A stretch of DNA of 64,000 bases. Source: Mycolicibacterium litorale (GTDB lineage: Bacteria; Actinomycetota; Actinomycetes; Mycobacteriales; Mycobacteriaceae). The translations under genes were made by a program, and so were the position numbers. Each line of letters opens with the position of its first letter. Within the stretch, counting starts at the first letter, position 1. Under the pieces are notes generated by a model. It was not told the DNA's origin. It did no database searches and saw only the letters and a program-made list of their open reading frames with translations. The stretch is from positions 5,394,001 to 5,458,000 of the forward strand of contig CP019882.1 in assembly GCA_002007745.1 (NCBI GenBank). The letters are read 5' to 3'. Shown here one piece after another: positions 56,848-64,000 of the stretch.

Positions 56848-58372
56848 CGGTGGCGCGCCGCGCCTCGAGCGCGGCTAGGGCCTGGGGCTGCTGGCCGTCG
56901 GCCGGCTGACCGCCGCCGCCCGGCTGGTTGAGCCCGTCGAGGGCATTGTCGAGCTTGGCCAGCCCGTGGGTCTTCTTGCGCTGAATCGCCAATCTCTGAC
57001 GCTGCACCGTCGTCCAGCCGGTGTACGCGAGAACGTCGTCGGCGTCCGGGGGAACCATGCCAACTTCGACCTGTCGCGCCATCGACTCGGTGTCGGCGTA
57101 CGGGGTGGGGATTCCCGTGTAGTCCCAATCGGTTTCGAGTTGTTCGATGCCCTCACGGCTTTCGCCGGCCACCTTGAGCGCGATCCGCATCAGCGATTCG
57201 TGCCCGTCACCGAACGACACCGACAGCCGGTCGGAGACCTTCTTGAGCCGGAAGTCGGACATGCGGATCGCGTCAGCGCTGGCCGGGTTGCCGTCGGAGA
57301 AGATGCCGAGGTAGTGCGGTGCCAGTCCTGTGTGGCCCGACATGATGCGGGTCTCCAGATCCAGCGATGTCACGAACCCGTCCGGGGACTGGCCTGGCAC
57401 CGTTTCGACCTGCGGCAGGTTGCCGAACTCATCAGCTTTGAGCGCCGAGATCCGGCCGATAAATGTCTCCCAGGCGGTGGCCTTGCTGCCGTCGGCCTTC
57501 TTGAACTGTTCCTCGGTCACGCCCAGCAGGAACGTCTTCATGGTGGCGTAGAACTCGCCACTGACTTCCATGCGCTGCAACGCTCGGCACGCGCGATCTT
57601 GGGTGTTGCGCCAGGCGTTGGTGATCGCCGAACGACCCAGCCGGTTCGACAGCGTGGCCCTCGGCGCGTACTGCACCGCCGGGACGATCCCCTGCTGATG
57701 GTCGTTGCGGTCCTGGACCAGCCAACCCAGCTTCGGGTCCTGGCGCAGCTGCACGATCGCCTGGCGGGTGTAGAGCGTCGCGAGCTGCTGATTGAACGTC
57801 TCCGAGGCCGGGTCGGCATCGCGGTAGGTCTGATAGGCCGCCGACAGGGCTCGGGTGCGCGGATCCCAGGATCCGATCATGTTGCGCGCAGATTCGATCG
57901 TGATCAGCGGCACCCCGCCACCCTCGCGTGGCCCGACGACCGCATACGAGCGGCCAACGATCAGCGCGGCCTCGTGCGCCAGATGCGACTCGGCGTCGAG
58001 GTTGTTGGTCTGCCAGAACTCTTGGAGGCTGGAGTCGACCTCGGTCTGACCAGGCAGCCGGAAGCCGGCGACATTGAGCCGCTCGGTGCGTGCGTCGATG
58101 CCGGCCTCGCACCAACCCAGCACTGCTTTGAGCGGCTCCAGCTCCGGAGGGATCGAGATCCCCAGCGAGTTAACGACGTTCAGGCCCAAGTAGTAGAGCT
58201 CGGACAGCGCCATCTCGGCCTGGTACATCGGATCAAGCAGCTGCGCCGAGAGCTTCCACATCACGGCTTTCTCCGCGTCGGTCAGCTCAGCGTCGGTGAT
58301 GGTCGGCGCGAACAACATCGTGCGCACACCGTTGAGCAAGGGGGTCGTCGCGGGGGTCATCATTGCCGTCAC
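56828..58372 (-). CDS. Portal protein (SPP1-type)
   Basis: 514 residues. The dodecameric DNA gate of the head. Typical actinophage portal segments are LSELYYLGLNVVNSLGISIP, AGIDARTERLNVAGFRLPG, FLLGVTEEQFKKADGSKATA and YLGIFSDGNPASADAIRMSD. The C-terminus is low in complexity (NQPGGGGQPADGQQPQALA). It follows the terminase large subunit by 13 bases and overlaps the MuF gene by 20. Confidence 0.93.
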   Translation of the reverse strand: MTAMMTPATTPLLNGVRTMLFAPTITDAELTDAEKAVMWKLSAQLLDPMYQAEMALSELYYLGLNVVNSLGISIPPELEPLKAVLGWCEAGIDARTERLNVAGFRLPGQTEVDSSLQEFWQTNNLDAESHLAHEAALIVGRSYAVVGPREGGGVPLITIESARNMIGSWDPRTRALSAAYQTYRDADPASETFNQQLATLYTRQAIVQLRQDPKLGWLVQDRNDHQQGIVPAVQYAPRATLSNRLGRSAITNAWRNTQDRACRALQRMEVSGEFYATMKTFLLGVTEEQFKKADGSKATAWETFIGRISALKADEFGNLPQVETVPGQSPDGFVTSLDLETRIMSGHTGLAPHYLGIFSDGNPASADAIRMSDFRLKKVSDRLSVSFGDGHESLMRIALKVAGESREGIEQLETDWDYTGIPTPYADTESMARQVEVGMVPPDADDVLAYTGWTTVQRQRLAIQRKKTHGLAKLDNALDGLNQPGGGGQPADGQQPQALAALEARRATDGAITG

Positions 58373-58385
58373 ACGCGGGCTCCCT

Positions 58386-60218
58386 TCACCATCCGAGCGT
58401 TACCACCGATCCGTCGCCGGGTTGGCGACCTTTGGTGTCCTGTCCATTGAGCTGATGCCACATCAGCCGGGCGCCGACCATGCAGACGGCGGCGTCGATC
58501 TTCTTGCGCGACTCCCGGTGCTCTTTGCCGATGCTGACCCCGAACTTGTTCGGCCGGCGACGGGCGTTGAGCACATGCTGGCGGGCCAGCACCCCGACGC
58601 CGCCCTTGTTCGGCTTCGGGAAGTTGTGAAACATCCGCTGATCGACGAGGTCGGTGCGGGTGCGTCCGCACGATTCGGTGAACGCCTTGAGTAGCAACGG
58701 GTTTCGCATGTCCCAGATCACCGCGTGCTGGTCACGACCGGTCTTGACCGCCGGTAACCGGCGCAGCTTGCGCTTGTACTTCGGATCCTGTGCCCAACCG
58801 TCGCAGTACGGTTCCCAGTACCGTTCGCCAGTGTCGTCGTCGCGGGCGTCGGAGGGATCCCACCACAGGCCCCACACGTCGTAGGTGTCCAGGGCGTCGC
58901 GGATGTCGCGGTCGACGATCGAGCGGTCGATCGGCAAACTCACCTGGCGGTCGCCGATCTTGACCTGCTCAGGCACCCAGATCCCGATCGGGAAGACCAG
59001 CCCGTCCTCCAGCCGGCATCCGATCGCGGCGGTGTGGTCGTCGGCCTTGGATCCGTCACCGAAGATGACGATGGCGTCGCCGCGCTTGGGTTGCAGGTTG
59101 CGGTAATTCGGGTCGAACTCCTGCGGAGACACCCACCCGTCAGCGGCGGTGAGGATCTGGTTGTACCACTTTCGCCGTGACTCGCTGGCGGTGTTGCTGC
59201 CGCTGGCGATCGAGTCCGTCATCGAGTCGATGTCAAGCCAGTCTGCATCGCCGCGCACCGATTCGAGGACCTCGGGTGCGGCCTCGACGGTCAGCGGAGC
59301 CTTGTCGTGGGCTTCCAGGGAGTCGTACAGCTTGCGCACCGAGCGCATCTTGGCCTTGCGATGCTTGGTCGCTTGGGTGGCTTCCCATGCGTCGCGGACC
59401 CGTTGGGCCACTGAGTCCGAGTCAGGCCGGAACGCATTCTCGATGTCGAGCAGCCGGCCCAGGCCGCCGGGCATCTTTGTCACGTTGCCGTCGATGACGC
59501 CGGCCAGATCGTGGCCCTGGTTGGAGTCGTCCCAGTTCTGTGGCTCGTTGCGGATGGCTTGGGTGACCCGGTTGCCTTCCAGCGCATGCCAGTTCGAGCT
59601 CGTCGCCTGAATCTGGCGAGTGTCGCCCAGGCCCCAGATGTTCGTGCGGCCGATCTGCACCCCGTAGTGCGACTTCATCTCGCGGCTGATCATCTGCGGG
59701 AACAGCTTCAGGGTGTTCTGGGTCTGTTCCTTGGACACCGCGGTGATCTGCACCCAGGCCGCGTGTTCCTCGCGGCCAACCGGCTGACCGTCGGCGCCCC
59801 AGTGGTCGAATGTGGTCGGGGCGAATGCCTTCGCGCATGACAGCGCGCACGCCAACGGGTCCTTACCCCAACCCTTCAACCTCTGTAGGACTGCGGTGCG
59901 CCAAAACAGCACACCCTTGTCGTCGATGCTGTCGTAGTGCAACAGGAACCGGGCCTGCTCCGGAGTGAACTGCCACTCTTGGCCCTGGTTGTCGCGCAGC
60001 CAGTAGCCGCACCACCCCAGCAGCTCCCAGCCCATCGAGTGCTCGGGCAACAACCAGCCGCGCTTGGCATTCCAGTCCCAGGTCGGGCCGATGCGGACCG
60101 GCTCCCACCGAAACGACCGCGGCGGCGCGACATTCGGCAACGTCTCGCGGTACCACCGGATGATGTGCGAGTAGTCGTGCTTCTTGACCAGCGAGACCGA
60201 CTTCGCAACGACAGCCAT
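58386..60218 (-). CDS. Terminase large subunit
   Basis: 610 residues. DNA-packaging motor and nuclease. The ATPase part has a Walker A-like LKGWGKDPLACAL near 114-126 (Lys119) and an acidic Walker B stretch; the C-terminal nuclease has VIFGDGSKADDHTA and later acidic residues (LWWDPSDARDDD, KKIDAAVCMVGAR). ATG at 60218 (MAVVAKSVSLVKKHDYSHII). It lies between the small subunit and the portal. Confidence 0.94.
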   Translation of the reverse strand: MAVVAKSVSLVKKHDYSHIIRWYRETLPNVAPPRSFRWEPVRIGPTWDWNAKRGWLLPEHSMGWELLGWCGYWLRDNQGQEWQFTPEQARFLLHYDSIDDKGVLFWRTAVLQRLKGWGKDPLACALSCAKAFAPTTFDHWGADGQPVGREEHAAWVQITAVSKEQTQNTLKLFPQMISREMKSHYGVQIGRTNIWGLGDTRQIQATSSNWHALEGNRVTQAIRNEPQNWDDSNQGHDLAGVIDGNVTKMPGGLGRLLDIENAFRPDSDSVAQRVRDAWEATQATKHRKAKMRSVRKLYDSLEAHDKAPLTVEAAPEVLESVRGDADWLDIDSMTDSIASGSNTASESRRKWYNQILTAADGWVSPQEFDPNYRNLQPKRGDAIVIFGDGSKADDHTAAIGCRLEDGLVFPIGIWVPEQVKIGDRQVSLPIDRSIVDRDIRDALDTYDVWGLWWDPSDARDDDTGERYWEPYCDGWAQDPKYKRKLRRLPAVKTGRDQHAVIWDMRNPLLLKAFTESCGRTRTDLVDQRMFHNFPKPNKGGVGVLARQHVLNARRRPNKFGVSIGKEHRESRKKIDAAVCMVGARLMWHQLNGQDTKGRQPGDGSVVTLGW

Positions 60219-60229
60219 CGGTCAGCTGC

Positions 60230-60628
60230 TCAGCCGGCGCGCTGATCCCAGCGGGCCTTGCCGGCCTCGCGCTGCTGGTTGACCTCCGGGCCGCCGACGG
60301 CGTCGTCAGGGAGCTTCAACTGCTTGAGCAGCTGGGCCGCGGCGATCCGGCACTGGCGTTCCTCGGCCAGCAGCGGGTTGATAACCGGCTGGCCGGTGGA
60401 TCCGCGCACGGTCGAGGGGCGGTCACGGGCTTGCTTCTCCAGATCGTCGGCGCGGTCGTACATCCGGCAGGCGTCTTCGAGGATGCGCAGCTCGTCGGGG
60501 CGCAGCACGTACTTGCCCGAGGTGACGATCTGCTTCCAGAGAGCCCGGCCGGGTCCATCCTTGCGGCCATCCTTGGCCAGGCCGGCCGGTGGCTGGGGTC
60601 CCTTCTGGGGTGTTTCGGTGTCTGACAT
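60230..60628 (-). CDS. Terminase small subunit
   Basis: 132 residues from the ATG at 60628 (MSDTETPQKGPQPPAGLAKD), after AGGAGGG. Helical centre (RILEDACRMYDRADDLEKQA) and KLPDDAVGGPEVNQQREAGK at the end, the layout of actinophage small terminases that recognise the packaging site. An upstream GTG frame to 60652 is less likely. Confidence 0.85.
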   Translation of the reverse strand: MSDTETPQKGPQPPAGLAKDGRKDGPGRALWKQIVTSGKYVLRPDELRILEDACRMYDRADDLEKQARDRPSTVRGSTGQPVINPLLAEERQCRIAAAQLLKQLKLPDDAVGGPEVNQQREAGKARWDQRAG

Positions 60629-60657
60629 GGTCGTGGCCCTCCTGGGAACCATCAGTT

Positions 60658-60890
60658 TCCCGGCACCTCGCCGGGTGAAAATCAGCTATCCGCGCTCATC
60701 AGGGGCCGTCTTGCCGAGGCTGAGAGCGTCTGTGCGGGGCGCTTTTCCGCTACCCGCCGGTCGGACCTTCGCTGGATTGCTGTCGTGCCTGACTAAAAAT
60801 CAGCCGAACGGCGGTCGCTGCCGCACGGGTGCTAAGGCTTATCGGGCTTCGGGGGGTCGCCGGGGGTTACCCCCGCCCCCGGGGCGGGGG
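60658..60890. other. Non-coding region next to terminase: candidate packaging (cos/pac) site
   Basis: About 210 non-coding bases plus a GC-rich end. It holds a hairpin CCCGGC-ACCTC-GCCGGG at 60658-60675, two copies of AAAATCAGC (60678-60686, 60796-60804), and a strong GC palindrome at 60870-60890 (CCCCCGCCCC-C-GGGGCGGGGG) that reaches into the end of the next gene. These features and the adjacent small terminase fit a packaging site, but no cleavage point can be read from the sequence. Confidence 0.4.
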
Positions 60891-61373
60891 CTCCGAAACC
60901 GGAGCCTGTTTGCGAACGAGGAGCTCAGTCTGTCTCTTGTTGTGCCTCGATACCGCCCGAGAATACATCCCCAGAGACACGAGGAACACGGGGACAATGA
61001 TGCAAAGAGACCACCACGTCATCGCCTCAGAAATGTCCCAGAAGGGGCGATGGGTGTCCAAAGCCTTCTTGACCGACGCGTTGACCCATAACGCCAGCGA
61101 AGCCAGCAGGAGTATGTAAACGGGGACTCGGTCGCCACGAGTGCGTTCACCTCGCACCATGTCGTCGATGGTGAAGGCGATGTGGTCTTCGAGGATGATC
61201 TTCGACGTAGAGCCCGCTTCGAGCTGTTTCGCAAGCTCAATGTCGCGTTTGAGGTTGTCCCGGATATCGCGACGTTGCAGTCGACCATTGATCAGCGCGA
61301 CCACCACCGTCGCGGCCGCCGCAGTCAAACCAACAGCTAAGCCAACGACTCCGCTGGACCCAGCATCAGGCAT
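60867..61373 (-). CDS. Membrane protein, unknown (next to terminase)
   Basis: 168 residues with three membrane segments: GVVGLAVGLTAAAATVVVAL near 8-30, VPVYILLLASLALWVNASV near 83-102 and TWWSLCIIVPVFLVSLGMYS near 118-138. A cytosolic charged stretch (RRDIRDNLKRDIELAKQLE) lies between the first two. It ends in PPPRGRG inside a GC palindrome. A host-facing role such as superinfection exclusion is possible but not shown. Confidence 0.7.
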   Translation of the reverse strand: MPDAGSSGVVGLAVGLTAAAATVVVALINGRLQRRDIRDNLKRDIELAKQLEAGSTSKIILEDHIAFTIDDMVRGERTRGDRVPVYILLLASLALWVNASVKKALDTHRPFWDISEAMTWWSLCIIVPVFLVSLGMYSRAVSRHNKRQTELLVRKQAPVSEPPPRGRG

Positions 61374-61412
61374 ATGACATGGACTCCCTTGGCGCAGGCG
61401 GACAGCAGGATG

Positions 61413-61769
61413 TTAATTCAACTTCGCTGATCTGCACTCAATAGAGCGCTCCTGGGTGTGGTTCTCGATCGCGGTACCGCTTGGACAGCGAGCCCTCATC
61501 TCGACCGCCCGCGCGATGCCAGCCAATCGTTGCTGTTCGGTTTTGCGCTCGTGGCACGGCTCGCACACGCCCTGGAGCTCGGCGGCGGTGACGCGCTTGT
61601 CGTTACGCTGCCGGCCCTGATCAGCCAGGCCGTCGATGTGGTCGAACTCGTCGATGCGTCCGGTGCAAATCCCTGGGTATTGCAGCTGGCAACCGCCTTT
61701 TGCGCCATCGCGGCGGCGGACGGTGTCTTTGACCGACTTCGGGATATTCGAACCCTGACCCCAGGTCAC
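61413..61769 (-). CDS. HNH endonuclease
   Basis: 118 residues from a GTG at 61769. HNH core: CQLQYPGICTGRIDEFDHID with the second Cys pair in GVCEPCHERKTEQ. Phages with cos ends often carry an HNH gene beside the terminase, where it assists DNA cleavage in packaging. It is the first gene of the leftward operon, and divergent from the plus-strand regulatory pair. Confidence 0.88.
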   Translation of the reverse strand: MTWGQGSNIPKSVKDTVRRRDGAKGGCQLQYPGICTGRIDEFDHIDGLADQGRQRNDKRVTAAELQGVCEPCHERKTEQQRLAGIARAVEMRARCPSGTAIENHTQERSIECRSAKLN

Positions 61770-61998
61770 ATGGGTGCTCCGTCATCGGGGGAAATTTGGG
61801 TGATTCGCGTCTACCTGGCTGTAGGCACACGTGTAGCGCGCGAGGTGAACTATGCACGAAAGCGAAGGACTTCACAACAACCGGGATGGCCCGGGCGTGT
61901 TCACTGCGGCCAGCGAGAGATCGAACAACTCCGGCGGCCAGTCTCGACACAACGCGGGCAATGAGCTCGAAAAACACATCCTTGTCGGACGGAGCCGG

Positions 61999-62004
61999 TA
62001 TATT
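61999..62004 (+). promoter_or_regulatory. -10 element of a leaderless promoter
   Basis: TATATT lies seven bases before the ATG at 62012, with no ribosome site between. In mycobacteria this spacing puts the transcript start at or next to the ATG, giving a leaderless mRNA. No good -35 is visible. It drives the two-gene plus-strand unit that follows. Confidence 0.55.
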
Positions 62005-62011
62005 TTCTGGT

Positions 62012-62635
62012 ATGTCCCCATACCGTGATCCGCAGCAAGTCATCGACGACCTCGGTGACAAGTTCTTGTCGGCCTTCGTCAAGGCCATCAAGTCCGCGCG
62101 GACGGACCTCAGTGACTTCCAGGATTTTCGGGCTCAGTGGTTCGTTGACTTTTCCAAGCGGTTCGTCGCGAACTTCATTCATGAGCGCATGTGGGCCAGC
62201 ATGGTCTCGCAGGTCACCAACTATGAAGAAGTGACGATCGTCGACGAGGAACCGGTTCGGCAAATTCACTTCGGAACTAACTACGTGCTGCGGTTCAAGC
62301 GCCACTCCAGCAAGCTCAAGATCCAGAGTTTCCCTACGGCCGGTGCGATGGCGTTCTGGACCAATCAGGCGACACTGCCCGGCCTCGAATTGTGCTCGCT
62401 GGCGCTGGGGTACATCTGGGACCCTGAGCTGGGCGAGATCGGGGACACGATTCTGTCGTTCCGCGTCGGCAAGGACAAACCGCTCTGGTCGGTGACCCTC
62501 GACGCCGAGGCTGACGCCGACGCTGCCGCAACGACCTCGATCACTTGGAAGCCAATGGATCCGGACCTGCCGCAGCTCGACCTCAGCGATGTGGTTGAGG
62601 ATGAGCGCGACGAAGGCACAACGGACGAATCATGA
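62012..62635 (+). CDS. Unknown 207-residue protein paired with the HTH-ImmA gene
   Basis: From the ATG at 62012: MSPYRDPQQVIDDLGDKFLS, then a helical part (DFQDFRAQWFVDFSKRFVAN) and a beta-rich part (YEEVTIVDEEPVRQIHFGTN, YVLRFKRHSSKLKI). It ends very acidic (DLSDVVEDERDEGTTDES). No known motif. An ATG at 61961 is in frame but lacks a ribosome site. Its stop overlaps the next ATG (ATGA). Tight pairing with a regulator-protease suggests an immunity switch or toxin-antitoxin-like unit, as inference. Confidence 0.7.
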   Translation: MSPYRDPQQVIDDLGDKFLSAFVKAIKSARTDLSDFQDFRAQWFVDFSKRFVANFIHERMWASMVSQVTNYEEVTIVDEEPVRQIHFGTNYVLRFKRHSSKLKIQSFPTAGAMAFWTNQATLPGLELCSLALGYIWDPELGEIGDTILSFRVGKDKPLWSVTLDAEADADAAATTSITWKPMDPDLPQLDLSDVVEDERDEGTTDES

Positions 62636-63678
62636 CTCCGATCGGCGACGTCATTCTCACCGCCCGACGCGCCGCTGGACTTACGCAGGAAGAGCTTGCA
62701 GAGCGGCTTGGGATCACCCAAGCTGCGCTGTCTCGTTACGAGAACGACCTTCGGGAGCCTGACGAAGAGATCGTTGAGCGGCTCAGTCAAGTCCTCGACG
62801 TTTCACCCGAGTTCATCACGCACCCATTCCAATTAACGGGAGCCATCGCGGCCGACGCACACATGCGTCGGCAGAAGACGACGAAGGTCACCGACTGGAA
62901 GGCAGCAGAATCTAAGCTCAACCTCTACCGAATGAGGTCAGCATTCTTGCTTCGCCGAGTACCCATGAATCCGACCAACCACATCCCGACCTTCGATCCT
63001 GACGACACCAGCCCCGCGGACGCTGCACGGTTCGTCCGGGCGCAGTGGCGGATGCCGATCGGGCCTGTCCGAAACCTCACCCGGTGGATCGAGTCTGCCG
63101 GCGTGATCGTCATCGAGGAGCACCTGGGCACTCGCCGTATTGACGGGCTCTCCCAATGGGCCAGCGACTATCCGGTCTTGATGGTGAACGCGGATCTACC
63201 GACTGACCGGAAGCGGTGGACACTGGCTCACGAGCTTGGGCATCTGGTGCTGCACTCCAACTACATGGATTCCGATGTCGAGGATCAGGCCAACGAATTT
63301 GCGGCGGAGTTTCTGATGCCCCGTCACGTCATTGAGTCAGATCTCCGAAACCTCGCCCCGGCAAGGCTTTTGGCCTTGAAGAAAGTGTGGGGGGTTTCTA
63401 TGGCCGCAATTTTCGAGCACGCCCATCGCATCGGCAAGGTCACGCCCGCGGACCGTGCGAAGTTCTACCGGATGCTGAATTCGCGAGGATGGCGGCGCGT
63501 CGAGCCCGGATCCGACGAGCTTGTCGACGAGACGCCGGAATTGGCAAAGGCGATCGGACAGACGCTGATGACGAACGGGGGCCTAAGCCGCGACGAGGTG
63601 GCAAGGCTGACGGGTCGCCGTGGGGCCTCGAATGAATCAGTGTTCCTGCCTCCGGATACGCGACTCCGAGCGCTATGA
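62632..63678 (+). CDS. XRE helix-turn-helix fused to ImmA/IrrE-type metallopeptidase
   Basis: 348 residues. Residues 5-65 are an XRE HTH (RRAAGLTQEELAERLGITQA, SRYENDLREPD). Residues about 150-240 are a peptidase M78 domain with HELGH at 200-204 (WTLAHELGHLVLH) and the downstream acidic NEFAAEFLMP near 221. ImmA proteases cleave phage repressors and related enzymes act on stress regulators; joined to an HTH it could be a self-contained immunity regulator. The last 100 residues hold a basic, partly disordered tail. ATG overlaps the upstream gene by four bases. Confidence 0.9.
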   Translation: MTPIGDVILTARRAAGLTQEELAERLGITQAALSRYENDLREPDEEIVERLSQVLDVSPEFITHPFQLTGAIAADAHMRRQKTTKVTDWKAAESKLNLYRMRSAFLLRRVPMNPTNHIPTFDPDDTSPADAARFVRAQWRMPIGPVRNLTRWIESAGVIVIEEHLGTRRIDGLSQWASDYPVLMVNADLPTDRKRWTLAHELGHLVLHSNYMDSDVEDQANEFAAEFLMPRHVIESDLRNLAPARLLALKKVWGVSMAAIFEHAHRIGKVTPADRAKFYRMLNSRGWRRVEPGSDELVDETPELAKAIGQTLMTNGGLSRDEVARLTGRRGASNESVFLPPDTRLRAL

Positions 63679-63710
63679 GACGACGCCCTGAGTCGCTCCA
63701 AATCCGCTCA

Positions 63711-64000
63711 TCATTCAAGGACCCCCTCGGGTAGACCGATGCCGAGTTCTTTGGCGAGCTCGATGTACTTGTCGGGTGCCCAGTAGTATCCGCACTGTTG
63801 GCAGGTGCAGCCCTGTTCGGTGATGACCTGGAGTGCTGGTGATCGGATGAGTTCGCCTGCGCTGTCGCGCTTTTGGACCGTCTCGGCACCGCAGGCGGGG
63901 CAGGGTGCGGTGATGTGTTTGATGTGGTCGTGGTTAAGCAGGGTGTTGATGTCGTCGGCCCAGGCGTTGATGATGCCGGCGAGCTTGCGGACTTTGTCGG
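63711..64000 (-). CDS. Zinc-ribbon phage protein, C-terminal part (runs off the right edge)
   Basis: The minus strand reads leftward from beyond the window: DKVRKLAGIINAWADDINTL, a zinc-ribbon-like pair CPACGAET and CTCQQCGYYWAP, and the end ELGIGLPEGVLE with TGA at 63711. About 96 codons are seen and the start lies off the edge. The CPAC/CQQC arrangement suits one zinc ion. It converges with the HTH-ImmA gene across 32 bases. Confidence 0.8.
   Translation of the reverse strand, partial: DKVRKLAGIINAWADDINTLLNHDHIKHITAPCPACGAETVQKRDSAGELIRSPALQVITEQGCTCQQCGYYWAPDKYIELAKELGIGLPEGVLE

Noticed and set aside
61796..62012. Longer start for the 62,012 gene (from 61,796)
   Set aside because: The added part is low-quality coding and would run through the promoter region; no ribosome site.

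Overview
This window is actinobacterial and almost certainly mycobacterial, probably a fast-growing Mycolicibacterium. GC content is high and GTG or TTG starts are common. The gene order folP-folE-ftsH, ephA, lpqG-hpt-tilS-metalloprotease-dacB-ppa and Rv3630-ppgS-Rv3632 parallels the Rv3608c-Rv3632 block of M. tuberculosis. That likeness comes from remembered protein families and was not searched.

Host part (1 to about 29,700). Positions 1-3434 hold the folate and FtsH operon on the minus strand. Next come an epoxide hydrolase, a GMC oxidoreductase, an ECF sigma factor, a winged-helix/alpha-beta hydrolase fusion and a MmyB-type regulator (3.6-9.6 kb). A housekeeping cluster follows: lpqG, hpt, tilS, a zinc-metalloprotease-like protein, dacB and ppa (9.8-15.3 kb). 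Ureide catabolism (OHCU decarboxylase, allantoicase), an HSL-type esterase and two small proteins lie at 15.4-18.9 kb. A TerC membrane protein sits behind a probable manganese (yybP-ykoY) riboswitch (19.0-20.1 kb). From 20.2 to 29.7 kb runs a tightly coupled plus-strand cell-envelope cluster: a Pls/PosA-like synthetase, an M1 peptidase, a polytopic membrane protein, PpgS and its membrane partner, and a GT-C-like membrane protein.

Prophage part (about 29,704 to beyond 64,000). The 3' half of a tRNA-Thr gene at 29,704 marks one attachment site and is followed by a tyrosine integrase. The late genes of a siphovirus are read leftward from 61.8 kb to 31.5 kb: HNH, membrane protein, terminase, portal, MuF-like protein, small proteins, scaffold, capsid, connectors, tail tube, tail chaperones with a -1 frameshift site, tape measure, minor tail proteins, lysin A, holin. 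A plus-strand pair at 62.0-63.7 kb (unknown protein plus HTH-ImmA protease) begins the regulatory arm. The right end and the reconstituted tRNA lie outside the window.

Highlights. The MuF-like capsid protein carries a C-terminal papain-fold toxin-like domain with Cys, His and Asp/Gln motifs, and two small overlapping genes follow it, one a candidate immunity gene. A terminator isolates this set from the scaffold and capsid genes. Separately, six genes and the tRNA T-stem each look one base short at a C or G run. This points to homopolymer errors in the sequence rather than true gene decay, so those genes are given here at their repaired extents.
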